A model generated the notes under the pieces. That model saw only the letters and a list, made by a program, of their open reading frames with translations, searched no databases and was not told where the DNA came from. Source: Paraburkholderia edwinii (lineage in GTDB: Bacteria; Pseudomonadota; Gammaproteobacteria; Burkholderiales; Burkholderiaceae). From it: DNA of 64,000 nt. Location of the stretch: the NCBI RefSeq assembly GCF_019428685.1, contig NZ_CP080095.1, forward strand, positions 1,984,001-2,048,000. The letters are read 5' to 3'. The number at the start of each line of letters is the position of its first letter. Position 1 is the stretch's first letter. A program made the position numbers and the translations under genes. Shown here piece after piece: positions 27,663-36,943 of the stretch.

Positions 27663-29051
27663 ATGACCGACCGTGCCCGACTGATCCCCATCATCGTTGC
27701 CTGCCCCCTGTTGCTGCAAAACCTCGACACGTCGATCATGGCGACCGCGTTGCCATCGATCGCACACTCGCTTGCCGTCGAGCCGCTGCATCTGAATCTG
27801 GCGATTACCTCGTATCTGCTGAGCCTGGCCGTGTTTTTACCGGCGAGCGGCTGGCTTGCCGACCGCTTCGGCACGCGCCGCATTTTCTGCACGGCGATCG
27901 TGCTGTTCTCGGTCGGCTCGACGCTCTGCGGCCTCGCGACATCGCTGTCGCAACTCGTGCTGTTTCGCGTCATACAGGGAATGGGCGGGGCGATGATGGT
28001 GCCGGTCGGACGATTGATCCTGCTGCGCAGCGTGCCGCCCGCGCGCATGGTAGCGGCGATGGTCTGGTTCACGGTGCCGGGCGCGGTGGGGCGCCTCGCC
28101 GGGCCGCTGCTAGGCGGCCTGGTCGTGACCGTCGCATCGTGGCGCTGGATCTTTCTGCTCAATGTGCCGTTCGGTGTGATCGGCGTGATATGCGCGCTCG
28201 CGTTTATCGAAGATACGCAGGAGCCGCACGATGCGCGCTTCGATCTGCCAGGCTTTCTGCTGCTGTCCGTCGGTCTGGTCGGCATGGTCGGCGGCTTCGA
28301 GACGGCCGGGCGCGGACTCGTCGCGCAACCGGTGACGCTTGCGCTGATCGGCACCGGCGCGCTCGCGCTCGTCGCGTACTGGTTTTACACGCGGCGGCAT
28401 CCGGAGCCGATCATCGATCCGGGCCTCCTGCGTTATCACGCGTATCGCACCGCAGTGGTCGGCGGCATGCCGTTGCGCATCGCGCTCGGCGCGTCGCCGT
28501 TTCTGCTGCCGCTGATGCTGCAACTGGGCTTCGGGCTCTCGCCGCTCGCGTCGGGCTCGATCAGCGTGGCGACAGCGGTTGGGTCGCTGTCGGTGCGTGC
28601 GTTGATGGGACCGGCGATTCGCGGCATCGGCTTTCGCCGGCTGCTGATCGGCGCGACGCTCGTCACGGGCTGCTTCTATGCGAGCTACGGTCTCTTCAGT
28701 CCGGCCACGCCGCACGCTCTGATTTTCGTCGTGCTGCTGTTTGGCGGCCTGTTCAATTCGCTTGCGATGGTGACGCTCAACACGCTCGGCTATTCGGACA
28801 TGCCGAAGCCGCAAATGAGCCGGGCGACCGCGCTCGCGAGCATGGCGCAGCAGCTGTCGATCAGCGTCGGCGTGGCATTTGCCGCGTCGTTGCTCGCGTT
28901 GACGGCGTACCTGAACGGCGGCAGCGCCATGCAGCTGAGCGCACGCGATTTTTCACCGGCGTTTTTCGTGGTCGGCGCGCTGACGCTCTGTTCGCTGCTG
29001 TTCTTCGTCAAGCTCTCGCATGACGAGGGGAGCGAATTGCGGCAGCGTTGA
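27663..29051 (+). CDS. DHA2-type MFS multidrug exporter (EmrB-like)
   Basis: A 462-residue inner-membrane transporter with about 14 predicted helices, the number usual for the DHA2 family. The DHA2 signature at the N-terminus (LLLQNLDTSIMATALPSIA) and the motif-A region (GWLADRFGTRRIF) are intact, as is the motif C-like segment GRLAGPLLGGLV. No membrane-fusion or outer-membrane partner is adjacent, so it would act alone. The substrate is not evident. Confidence 0.85.
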   Translation: MTDRARLIPIIVACPLLLQNLDTSIMATALPSIAHSLAVEPLHLNLAITSYLLSLAVFLPASGWLADRFGTRRIFCTAIVLFSVGSTLCGLATSLSQLVLFRVIQGMGGAMMVPVGRLILLRSVPPARMVAAMVWFTVPGAVGRLAGPLLGGLVVTVASWRWIFLLNVPFGVIGVICALAFIEDTQEPHDARFDLPGFLLLSVGLVGMVGGFETAGRGLVAQPVTLALIGTGALALVAYWFYTRRHPEPIIDPGLLRYHAYRTAVVGGMPLRIALGASPFLLPLMLQLGFGLSPLASGSISVATAVGSLSVRALMGPAIRGIGFRRLLIGATLVTGCFYASYGLFSPATPHALIFVVLLFGGLFNSLAMVTLNTLGYSDMPKPQMSRATALASMAQQLSISVGVAFAASLLALTAYLNGGSAMQLSARDFSPAFFVVGALTLCSLLFFVKLSHDEGSELRQR

Positions 29052-29198
29052 CATCGCTCGCACGGAGAGAAGGCTCCACGCGGTCACCGAGGCGCCATTC
29101 GCTTCGAACATTCGCCTCGAAAAAGGGCGGTACGCGCTCGTGACCGCGCGCCTCGTCGATGTGTTAAAACGGCGATACGGCGTTCGAGGGATGAGATC

Positions 29199-29357
29199 TT
29201 GGAAAAAACTGACGCGCAACTGAACGATGCGTTACGCGAACGCGACATGGGCAACTGGCGTGTGCCGCTTCATTGCCGGCGCGAATTTTTCGAACCGCTT
29301 GCGGCTGACGCAGGCGTTGCAGGCGGCATGATCGGCAGTACACGCTGCGTATGCTGA
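29199..29357 (+). CDS. Possible 52-residue ORF coupled to the transglutaminase-like gene
   Basis: A TTG-initiated frame preceded by GAGGGATGAG encodes a 52-residue soluble peptide (EKTDAQLNDALRERDMGNW followed by RVPLHCRREFFEPLA). Its TGA overlaps an ATG of the next gene (TGATG at 29355-29359), a pattern of translational coupling. The amino-acid composition looks protein-like, but no family is recognised and the TTG start weakens the case. Confidence 0.3.
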   Translation: MEKTDAQLNDALRERDMGNWRVPLHCRREFFEPLAADAGVAGGMIGSTRCVC

Positions 29358-31327
29358 TGGGCTGGCGCACGCAGGCGCTCCGCAAACTCACCCACGCGCC
29401 CTTGCGGCACGCGTGCCTGCTTTCGCTCGTCTTCACGGTGCTCTTCACATCACGCGCATGGGCCGACGACGCCTTGACGACCGTACCCGGCGACACCCCT
29501 CCTTCGACCATCGAGCGCGACGTCCATCTATTCATCGTGCAGAAGGACGGCTCCGTCGAGGAACACGACGACACGGTGTTGCGCGCGAACACGACAAGCG
29601 GTGTCGACGACATCGCGCAGCGCTATGTCTGGTTCAACAAGGACATCGAACAGGTGCAACTGCTTGCAGCGGAAACGATCGATCGGGACGGTACCACGCG
29701 TCCGGTCGGCCCCGACGGCATTCGCGACGTACAGGAGCCGCGCTCGGCCGGCGCGCCGACGTTCCAGAACGGCGTATTGCGGACGGTGATTTTTCCCGGC
29801 GTCGAACCGGGCTCGCGTGTGCATCTCGCGTTTCGCAAGACGCGTACCGTGCCGCTGCAGACCGGCACGTTCGCGTATTTCGTCGAACCGACGCGCGGCC
29901 CGATCGAGATGCAGAAGCTGATTTTCGACCTGCCCGCCGACGTGCCGCTTTATGCCGATGCGCGCGGCTATATCGCCGAGCCGCCCGTCACCGAAAACGG
30001 CCGCACGCGTTACACGTTCGATTACCGGCATGGCCCGTATGCGCCGATCGAATCCGGCGCGGTCGGCTACGCGACGTGGGGCGACCGTCTGATGGTGTCG
30101 ACGACACCCGATTTCGCCGCATTCGCCGCACGTTATCGCAACGCGGCCGCCGACGCGTCGACGAACGACCCGACCATCGTACGGCTCGCGCAACAGCTGA
30201 CCGCGCAGACCGACGACCCGCGCGAGAAAGCGCGGATTCTCTACGACTGGATGCGCTTCAATATCCGCTACGTCGCGCTCTTTCTCGGCGAAACCGCCGC
30301 GGTGCCGCATCGGGCCGTCGACGTGCTGCGCAATCGCTATGGCGATTGCAAGGACCATGTCGCGCTATTCGGCGCGCTGCTGGCCGCGGTCGGCATTCCA
30401 AGCCAGCCGGTGCTGCTGAACCTTGGGCCGGTCTATACGCTGCCCGATGTGCCCGGTTATGGCGCGAGCGCGATCAATCATGTGATCACCTGGATTCCGT
30501 CGCTCGCGGTGTTTGCCGATACGACCGCGGGCGGCACCGGCTTCGGCTATCTGCCGGCCAGCGTGATGGACCGTCCGGTACTGCTTGTCGACGACGGCAT
30601 CCTCGTGCGCACGCCGGCCGTGCAACAGCGTGCGCGAGACGCGCGGGTGCAGATCGACGTCGATCGCAGCGGCGCAGGCCGTTTTAGCTATCGCGTCGAA
30701 GATGTCGGCGCGCCGGCCGAAACGGAACGCAATATGTTTCGCCGTTCGACGCGGCAGCGCTGGCAACAGATCGCCGCCGAACGGCTGCGGCAAACGGGCT
30801 TGACCGGCGTCGTGCGGATGCGGCCCGGCGAATTGAACGCGACCACCGGGCCGTTCGCTACGTCGATGCAAGGCACGCTCGAGCACGTGACGTGGCCCGA
30901 CGGCACCACGGCGCTACCCGCGTTGACGAGCCTGTCGGGCGGCATCGCGACGCAGGTGCAGGCGTGGCTTGCCGAACCGCAGCGCACGCAACCGTGGGTC
31001 TGCATCGGTGGTGACTTCGACGAGACGTCGCAAATCACGCTGCCCGACACGGTACGCGTGACCGATTTACCGCAGGACGCGCAGGTACACGACCGCTTCT
31101 TCGATTTCACGTCGCACTACGTGTTCGATCCCGATACGCGAATCGTGCAGATTACGCGGCACTTAAGCGCGCGCTTCGGGCATCAGATGTGTAGCGCGGA
31201 CGAGTTCGCCGCGGCGCGCGCATCGCTTGTCAGAATCGAACGCGATGCGCTTTCGCAGATCGTCGTGCGCGCCGGAAAAGAAGCGCAGCCGCTGGCTGCG
31301 CAACCTGCCCCAAAGGCAGCACCGTAA
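29351..31327 (+). CDS. Exported DUF3857/transglutaminase-like domain protein
   Basis: A 658-residue envelope protein. A signal peptide (hydrophobic about residues 20-37, ending SRAWADD) is followed by a DUF3857 beta-domain (about 50-220). A transglutaminase-like papain fold comes next (about 265-400): catalytic Cys333 in NRYGDCKDHVALFGALL, His in INHVITW and Asp in FADTT. The C-terminal region is also mostly beta. Such proteins are typical of Gram-negative envelopes, but their substrates are unknown; a protease or crosslinking role is possible. The ATG at 29357 is an alternative start that overlaps an upstream stop. Confidence 0.8.
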   Translation: MLMGWRTQALRKLTHAPLRHACLLSLVFTVLFTSRAWADDALTTVPGDTPPSTIERDVHLFIVQKDGSVEEHDDTVLRANTTSGVDDIAQRYVWFNKDIEQVQLLAAETIDRDGTTRPVGPDGIRDVQEPRSAGAPTFQNGVLRTVIFPGVEPGSRVHLAFRKTRTVPLQTGTFAYFVEPTRGPIEMQKLIFDLPADVPLYADARGYIAEPPVTENGRTRYTFDYRHGPYAPIESGAVGYATWGDRLMVSTTPDFAAFAARYRNAAADASTNDPTIVRLAQQLTAQTDDPREKARILYDWMRFNIRYVALFLGETAAVPHRAVDVLRNRYGDCKDHVALFGALLAAVGIPSQPVLLNLGPVYTLPDVPGYGASAINHVITWIPSLAVFADTTAGGTGFGYLPASVMDRPVLLVDDGILVRTPAVQQRARDARVQIDVDRSGAGRFSYRVEDVGAPAETERNMFRRSTRQRWQQIAAERLRQTGLTGVVRMRPGELNATTGPFATSMQGTLEHVTWPDGTTALPALTSLSGGIATQVQAWLAEPQRTQPWVCIGGDFDETSQITLPDTVRVTDLPQDAQVHDRFFDFTSHYVFDPDTRIVQITRHLSARFGHQMCSADEFAAARASLVRIERDALSQIVVRAGKEAQPLAAQPAPKAAP

Positions 31328-31353
31328 TCGAAGGAACGGACTCTTATGTGCTA

Positions 31354-32505
31354 TTACGTGCCGGTCTTCGTCACCACCGGCACCCACACGCCGTTCTTCA
31401 CCTGATACAGCGTCGAAGCGGCATTCTTCAACGCGCCGGTGCTGTCGAACGCAATCGTGCCGGTCACGCCTTCGAAGCTGATGCTTTTGAGCTTCGGGCG
31501 GTACACCGATGGGCTCGCCGAGCCGGCCGCCTGCATCGCCTTGATCGCGGCCCACGTTCCGTCATAGCCGAACGGCGCATACGACAAAATGTCTTCGCCG
31601 AACTTCGCCTTGAACTTCTGCGAAAAGTCCTTGCCGCCCGGCAGCTGCGCGAGCGGCCGGCCGTATTCCCAGGCCATCGCGCCTTCGGCCGCGTCGCCGG
31701 CAAGCTTGATGAACTCGGGATCTTCCACGCCGCCGCCGCCGAGCAACTGCGCGTTCATGCCGAGCTGTTTCATCTTCTTCGCGATCGCGGCCGCCTGCGT
31801 ATCGAGGCCGCCGAAGAAAATCAGATCGGCGTTGGTCGACTTGATCTTGGTGAGCTGCGTGCTGAAATCGACCGCGTGATTGTCCGTGTACTCGCGCGCG
31901 ACGATATTGCCGCCGGCCGCTTTGACGGCCTTTTCGAATTCGTCGGCTTCGCCCTGGCCAAAGGCCGTGCGGTCGTCGATGATCGCGATGCGCTTCGCTT
32001 TGGTCGTCTTGACCGCGTACGTGCCCGCGTTGCCGGCGTTCTGCGCGTCGGTCGAGATCACCATAAACGTGTTTGCAAAGCCGCGGTTCGTGATCGTCGG
32101 ATTCGTCGCGGCCGGGTCGATCATCGGGATACCCGCCGTTTCGTAGACCTGCGACGCCGGAATCGTCGTGCCCGAATTGAAGTGGCCAACCACCACGGCG
32201 ACGTTCGCATCGACGAGCTTCTGCGCGGCTTGCACGCCGACGCGCGGGTCCGCCTGGTCGTCCTCGGAAACGAGCACGAAGGTCGCCACCTTGTCGCCGA
32301 TCTTGATCTTCTGTGCGTTCGCTTCGTCGATCGCGAGGCGTATGCCGTTTTGCAGATCCTTGCCGTAACCGGCGTTCTGGCCGGTCAGCGGTGCGGCCGA
32401 ACCGATCTTCACGGTCAGTTCGTCCGCAAACGCGGCGGACGTGGCGATGGCAAGCACGGCTCCCAGCAACAGCGCAAACGGCTTTAGTTTTTTGCACAAG
32501 CTCAT
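31354..32505 (-). CDS. Branched-chain amino acid-type ABC substrate-binding protein (LivK-like)
   Basis: A periplasmic binding protein of 383 residues with a cleaved signal peptide (residues 1-27, ending TSAAFA). The ligand fold is that of the Leu/Ile/Val receptor family (KIGSAAPLTGQNAGYGKDLQNG, VVVGHFNSGTTIPAS, ATNPTITNRGFANTFMV). The ATG at 32505 follows AAGGAG by five bases; the longer frame has no merit. No permease or ATPase genes are adjacent, so its transporter is encoded elsewhere. Exact ligand unknown. Confidence 0.9.
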   Translation of the reverse strand: MSLCKKLKPFALLLGAVLAIATSAAFADELTVKIGSAAPLTGQNAGYGKDLQNGIRLAIDEANAQKIKIGDKVATFVLVSEDDQADPRVGVQAAQKLVDANVAVVVGHFNSGTTIPASQVYETAGIPMIDPAATNPTITNRGFANTFMVISTDAQNAGNAGTYAVKTTKAKRIAIIDDRTAFGQGEADEFEKAVKAAGGNIVAREYTDNHAVDFSTQLTKIKSTNADLIFFGGLDTQAAAIAKKMKQLGMNAQLLGGGGVEDPEFIKLAGDAAEGAMAWEYGRPLAQLPGGKDFSQKFKAKFGEDILSYAPFGYDGTWAAIKAMQAAGSASPSVYRPKLKSISFEGVTGTIAFDSTGALKNAASTLYQVKNGVWVPVVTKTGT

Positions 32506-32983
32506 GGGCTTCTCCTTACGTCGGCACAGAGGATGGACAGGAAGGCTCGCGTTTCGCGCTGCGCAGCACGGGCGCATGCTGTGGCGCGGCTTGCCGGATT
32601 GCTCGATGCGATGCTTGATCTGGCGGTGTGGCCTCCTCGCTCGATAGGAATGCACGAGATTACGGATGACGCAAAGCGGCGTGCAATGCAGGAAAACGCG
32701 AAGCGCGCCGTGCCGGCAATGCAAGCGGCGGTCAGGTCCGATTGGCGCGAATATAGAAAGCCAATTTATGCGCGTCTTGGCAGATCGCGGCATGCGCGAT
32801 GCGGATTTCGGCATAGCCGCTGCGTTATGAAGCGGCTTGCGAGTAACGATGGGAATTTGCAGCAGTGCAGAGAAATCGCGGCGCGACGGGCGCCCGATAG
32901 GTGCGTATCGGGCGCCCGTGTACTTGAGAGCTATAAAAGAATCGAAGTGCTACTGAAGCTTTATCTGCAACGAGGCCGGCGGC
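32506..32983. other. 478-base gap with a long perfect stem-loop
   Basis: The promoter of the binding-protein gene must lie here. The striking element is a perfect 14-base inverted repeat: CGGGCGCCCGATA at 32887-32899 and TATCGGGCGCCCG at 32906-32918, extended by an A-T pair, around a six-base loop. It lies about 65 bases past the stop of the phosphodiester glycosidase gene. It may attenuate or end that transcript, although no T tract follows on either strand. No gene seen. Confidence 0.55.
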
Positions 32984-33943
32984 TTAGAACGGCAGTTGCG
33001 GCAACGGCAGGGCGTGCACGCCGAAGCCGACCGCATCGAAGCGCTCGGCGCCGCCGCTCGGCGTATTCACGATAAACGGCTGTCCAAGCACGTCGGCGCG
33101 CACCATTTCGGTCGAGCCGCCGCCGTCGAGATTGATCGCGTCGGTGGCGCCGGCCGCGAGCATCAGCTGTGCCGATTGCTCGTTCGTCGTGCCGGTCGAG
33201 TAGCCGGGCAGGCGGCCGTCGATCACCGCGAAATACAGATATCGCCCGTTATGCGACAGGCCCACCAGCGTGCGCGGATTCGGATTCAACGGATCGCCTT
33301 CGTTCGGGCTTTGCGCGCTAACGTCCTGGCCGTTCTTCACGAGGATCGCCGAACCGGCCACCGCGTACTGGATCAGCTTCAGTTGGGCCGGCGAGATCTC
33401 CGGCGCTTCCGCGATATAGGCGCGATTCTGCCGCGTGACGGCGAGCACCGCTTCGCTTTGCGTCGGATCGGTCGTGAGCGGGCTCACCACATTGCCGTTC
33501 GAGACGAGCAGGCCGATCACGGTCTTCGGTTCCGGCGCCGCGTTGCAGCACGGCGCGAAGAAATTGCCGTTGATCGCGATGCGCGTGCGCGTCTGCGCGG
33601 CGAACTGCGAAATCGTTTCGGCCGTCGTATTGAGCGGGCCGCTGTGCGGCGACGTTTCGAGCGAGATGCCGGGCGCGAACAGGTCGATACGCGTGATATA
33701 CGCGCGGCTGATAGTCGGCGCGCCGCCGGCCGTCGCGGGATTCGACGGCACGGTTGCTGTTTCCGCATCGACGCCAAGGTAGATCGGCGAGTAGCCGCTC
33801 TGCGTGATCTCGGTGCTCGGGTTGGGGATCTGGGAGGCGGTTGCCGCGGTCTGCGCTTGCGCGCCGAGCGAGGCGAGGCCGACGAGTGCTGCTGCAACAA
33901 CGGCTTTCAGACGGAACGATGCGAGGGGGTAGGCACGTGCCAT
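32984..33943 (-). CDS. Exported phosphodiester glycosidase (NAGPA-type) domain protein
   Basis: A 319-residue secreted protein with a signal peptide (residues 1-30, ending LGAQAQ). It is followed by a domain of the phosphodiester glycosidase family named after human NAGPA. Diagnostic segments are AINGNFFAP, NPRTLVGLSHNGRYLYFAVIDGR and DAINLDGGGSTEMV. The last two carry the Arg, Asp and glycine residues conserved in the family. In bacteria these enzymes are linked to cell-wall or capsule sugar phosphodiesters. The substrate here is unknown. The ribosome site GGGAGA precedes the ATG. Confidence 0.85.
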   Translation of the reverse strand: MARAYPLASFRLKAVVAAALVGLASLGAQAQTAATASQIPNPSTEITQSGYSPIYLGVDAETATVPSNPATAGGAPTISRAYITRIDLFAPGISLETSPHSGPLNTTAETISQFAAQTRTRIAINGNFFAPCCNAAPEPKTVIGLLVSNGNVVSPLTTDPTQSEAVLAVTRQNRAYIAEAPEISPAQLKLIQYAVAGSAILVKNGQDVSAQSPNEGDPLNPNPRTLVGLSHNGRYLYFAVIDGRLPGYSTGTTNEQSAQLMLAAGATDAINLDGGGSTEMVRADVLGQPFIVNTPSGGAERFDAVGFGVHALPLPQLPF

Positions 33944-34126
33944 ATCGTAGTCTCCCGGGACTAGCGTTAAAAAACGGTTTGCGATCAGCGCGGGAGATGA
34001 CGATAGGTGTGAAGAGTGAACGTCGAGTGATATTTAGCTAACGTTTAAATTTCACTCATTTTGATGGCAATTGCCTTACAACAAGGCGTGGTCGTGCAAC
34101 CACATCAATGGGGGCGGAAGTAAGTC

Positions 34127-34176
34127 AGAAAAAAGAAGGCAGGGCCCGCATGCGGGTGCGAGCGCAACCCGCGGGC
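34127..34176 (-). terminator. Rho-independent terminator of the 157-residue gene
   Basis: On the minus strand GCCCGC pairs with GCGGGC and inner GGGT with ACCC. The stem is followed by CTGCCTTCTTTTTTCTG, a T-rich tract. It lies about 20 bases beyond the stop at 34198. Confidence 0.65.
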
Positions 34177-34197
34177 ATCCATCGCTGAATCAGTCGA

Positions 34198-34671
34198 TCA
34201 CTGCTCGCCTTGCATGCGCAGCAGTTCTTCGCGAAGTCCCAGCAGCGGCTCCTTGGTTTCGTCGTCGGCCCAGGTGTCGAGGTCGTCGAGCGCGTTCTGG
34301 CAACCGTCGAGCACGATGTCGAGATCGACCGGCACACCATTGGCCATCGCGAAGTGCAGCGTCTCGGCGAATTGGCGGCACTCTTCCTCGCCGTACGAGA
34401 TGTCGAGACTGTCGGCGATCAGGAACGCGATATTGCTGCGCGCCTTGTCGTCGGGCGCGACCATGTCGATGATGCCGCGCGCGACCGCGGGCGAGTAGTA
34501 GAGCGCGATATCGAGCCATTGCGCGGCGTCGAAGCTGTCCTCGGCTTCCGCCCGGTCGAACTGCGATTCGAAAAACTCGATCGCTTCCTGCTCGTGTGCC
34601 TCATCTGCGTCGACGCTGACGCACAGCGCCTCGAATTGCTCTTCGCGTTCACTGCGGATATAACCGTCCAT
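34198..34671 (-). CDS. Hypothetical acidic cytosolic protein
   Basis: A 157-residue, strongly acidic, mostly helical protein with no signal peptide or membrane helix. Visible segments include QWLDIALYYSPAVARGIIDM and DLDIVLDGCQNALDDLDTW. The ATG at 34671 has AGAGGT upstream, and a T-rich terminator follows the gene, so it is a self-contained transcription unit. I do not recognise the family and infer no function. Confidence 0.7.
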   Translation of the reverse strand: MDGYIRSEREEQFEALCVSVDADEAHEQEAIEFFESQFDRAEAEDSFDAAQWLDIALYYSPAVARGIIDMVAPDDKARSNIAFLIADSLDISYGEEECRQFAETLHFAMANGVPVDLDIVLDGCQNALDDLDTWADDETKEPLLGLREELLRMQGEQ

Positions 34672-34883
34672 CGATACCTCTCTGCCTTAAGTGAAAAACT
34701 GCGCGCGTCCGTGGTGCATGGGCGCTGCGATCGCGCTGTGCTCATTGGCCGCGCGGCACGCATTATAGGATGCACCATAGTGGGTAAAGGTTTCTGCAAG
34801 GAATAAAGCATCGCAACCATTTGTTATGGGTACGCGTCACAGAACCCGAATTGAACCAACTTGTTTCCGAGGAGATAGCGTCC

Positions 34884-35774
34884 ATGTCCGCAAAACCGCA
34901 ATCGCGCGTGTTGCGCCTTTTTCTGTTCGCGTGCGCTGCGTTAGCGATGCAGCATGCGCAGGGCCAGGCCGCCCAACCGCAAGGCGAGCCGCAACCTCGC
35001 TGGCAGACCTTGCCGCCGACGCCGGCGCCCGTGGCGGGCGAGCAGACGGGCAGGGCGGAGATCAACGGCATCCGCCTTTACTACGCAACGATCGGCCGCG
35101 GTGCACCGGTCATTCTGCTGCACGGCGGCCTGTCGAATTCCGACTACCTCGGCAATCAGGTGCGGGCGTTGATGAAGCACCACAAGGTGGTGATCGTCGA
35201 TAGCCGCGGCCATGGGCGCAGCTCGCGCGATACGCGTGCGTTCGGCTACGACCTGATGGCTGACGATGTGGTCGCGCTGATGGACAAGCTGCATCTGCAG
35301 AAGGCCGATGTGGTCGGCTGGAGCGACGGCGCGATCATCGGGCTCGATCTGGCGATTCGGCATCCTGACCGCGTCGGCAAGGTGGTCGCGTTCGCCGCGA
35401 ATACGAAAACCGACGGTGTGATCGAAGGCGTAGAGAAGAACCCGACCTTCGCCGCCTTTATCAAGCGCGCCGGCGACGAATACCGGCGTCTATCGCCAAC
35501 GCCGAACGAATATGACGCGTTCGTCGAGCAGATCAGCCATATGTGGGCGTCGCAGCCGAACTGGACCGACGCTCAGCTGAAGTCGATCCGATCGCCGGTG
35601 CTCGTGCTCGACGGCGACCACGACGAAGCGATCAAACGCGCACACACCGAATATATCGCCGCGACGATTCCGGGCGCAGGGTTAGAGATTTTGCCCAATA
35701 CGAGCCACTTCGCGTTCCTGCAGGATCCGGCGGCGTTCAACTTCGCGGTCCTGCATTTCCTCGGCGACGAGTAG
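34884..35774 (+). CDS. Exported alpha/beta hydrolase
   Basis: A 296-residue hydrolase with an N-terminal signal peptide (SRVLRLFLFACAALAMQHAQG). The catalytic triad is visible: nucleophile Ser147 in GWSDG, the acid in LVLDGDHDEAI and His in LPNTSHFAFLQDP. The HGG motif (ILLHGGLSNSDYLG) forms the oxyanion hole. I chose ATG 34884, preceded by GAGGAGATAG; the frame open from 34821 lacks this. It is convergent with pdxY. The substrate cannot be inferred. Confidence 0.85.
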   Translation: MSAKPQSRVLRLFLFACAALAMQHAQGQAAQPQGEPQPRWQTLPPTPAPVAGEQTGRAEINGIRLYYATIGRGAPVILLHGGLSNSDYLGNQVRALMKHHKVVIVDSRGHGRSSRDTRAFGYDLMADDVVALMDKLHLQKADVVGWSDGAIIGLDLAIRHPDRVGKVVAFAANTKTDGVIEGVEKNPTFAAFIKRAGDEYRRLSPTPNEYDAFVEQISHMWASQPNWTDAQLKSIRSPVLVLDGDHDEAIKRAHTEYIAATIPGAGLEILPNTSHFAFLQDPAAFNFAVLHFLGDE

Positions 35775-35831
35775 CCAGTCGTTACAGGCAGCGGCACTCG
35801 CGCGACCTCATGGGCAAGCTCATGGACAAAG

Positions 35832-36695
35832 TCACGTCGATTCGACGACCCATGCGTCGAACCACTCGCGCGGATGCGCGATATCGTTCTGCGCGGCGAT
35901 GAGTTCGAGCTCGTAGCGGCCCGCGTCCCAGGTCGCGCGCATGACGCCGTTGACGGCCGCAAGCGTATGTTCGAACGCGACGCGCAGCGGGTCGCCCAGC
36001 AGCGTGCGCGCGACGAATACCGCGCTCGTCAGGTCGCCGACGCCGACCGGCTGGCGCGCAAACGGATAGAGCGGGCGCTGCCCGACCCAGCTCTCGCGCT
36101 CGGTCACGACGAGCATATTGAAGCGGTCCGCCGGGCTGTTGCGATCGAGCAGATGCTTGACGAGCACGAGCTTCGGCCCGCGCTGCATCAGTTCGCGGCA
36201 TGCGGTCACGGCTTCCTCGGTGGTCTCGATCATGCGGCCGACGAGGCGCTGCAGCTCGCTGTGGTTCGGCATGATCGCGTCCGACACTTCCGGCATCGAC
36301 TTGACGAGAAACTCCTGAATACCCGGTTCGACGCGGCAGCCGGTCGCCGTGCCCATCACCGGGTCGCAGAAGTAGCGCGCATGCGGGTTGACCGCCTTCA
36401 CCGCGCGAACGATTTCGATTACCGCCTGCGCCTGCTCGGGCGTGCCGAGATAGCCGGACAGCACGGCGTCGCAGCGCGGCAGCATGCCGATCGCGCCGAT
36501 CCCTTCCACGAGCTCCTGCATCTGCTTCGCGTCGATCGCGCTGCCGGCCCAGTGGCCGTACTGCGTGTGATTCGAGAACTGGACGGTATTGAGCGGCCAC
36601 ACGTTGACGCCCAGACGCCGCATCGGGAATTCCGCGGCGCTATTGCCCGCGTGCCCGAAGACGACGTGCGACTGGATGCTCAGAACGTTTCTCAT
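35832..36695 (-). CDS. pdxY: Pyridoxal kinase PdxY
   Basis: Cytosolic kinase that salvages pyridoxal to pyridoxal 5'-phosphate. The 287-residue protein has the PdxY start ([20 protein letters not shown]) and the conserved segments LSGYLG and YFCDPVMG. The ATP-binding [12 protein letters not shown] near residue 222 carries the catalytic Asp. Length matches the family. It stands alone between an alpha/beta hydrolase and the glg genes, with a long gap upstream of glgA's end. PLP is the cofactor of the astC product, but no direct link is seen. Confidence 0.95.
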   Translation of the reverse strand: MRNVLSIQSHVVFGHAGNSAAEFPMRRLGVNVWPLNTVQFSNHTQYGHWAGSAIDAKQMQELVEGIGAIGMLPRCDAVLSGYLGTPEQAQAVIEIVRAVKAVNPHARYFCDPVMGTATGCRVEPGIQEFLVKSMPEVSDAIMPNHSELQRLVGRMIETTEEAVTACRELMQRGPKLVLVKHLLDRNSPADRFNMLVVTERESWVGQRPLYPFARQPVGVGDLTSAVFVARTLLGDPLRVAFEHTLAAVNGVMRATWDAGRYELELIAAQNDIAHPREWFDAWVVEST

Positions 36696-36943
36696 GACTG
36701 GCGGCGCGGGGGGACGCGCGTATTTTTATAGCGAGTGGCTCGCCGGGTTGCCTCGATCGATCGGACTTGCGGCCCGACGCCTATGCGCATTGACTGTTGC
36801 GCGCGGATCCTTCGCGCGCAACCTGCGTCAATGAACAATACATGACTTTTTGTGCCATGCAACGATCCGGCGGCTCGCGATGTTGCGCCGAACCGTCAAG
36901 GCTTGCCTCTGGGCTTCGTCCGGGTTTGCGTCTGCCTCGGCAT

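Noticed and set aside
32506..32814. Extended N-terminus of the LivK-like protein
   Set aside because: A perfect ribosome site and signal peptide begin at 32505; the extension is Arg/Cys-rich with no features.
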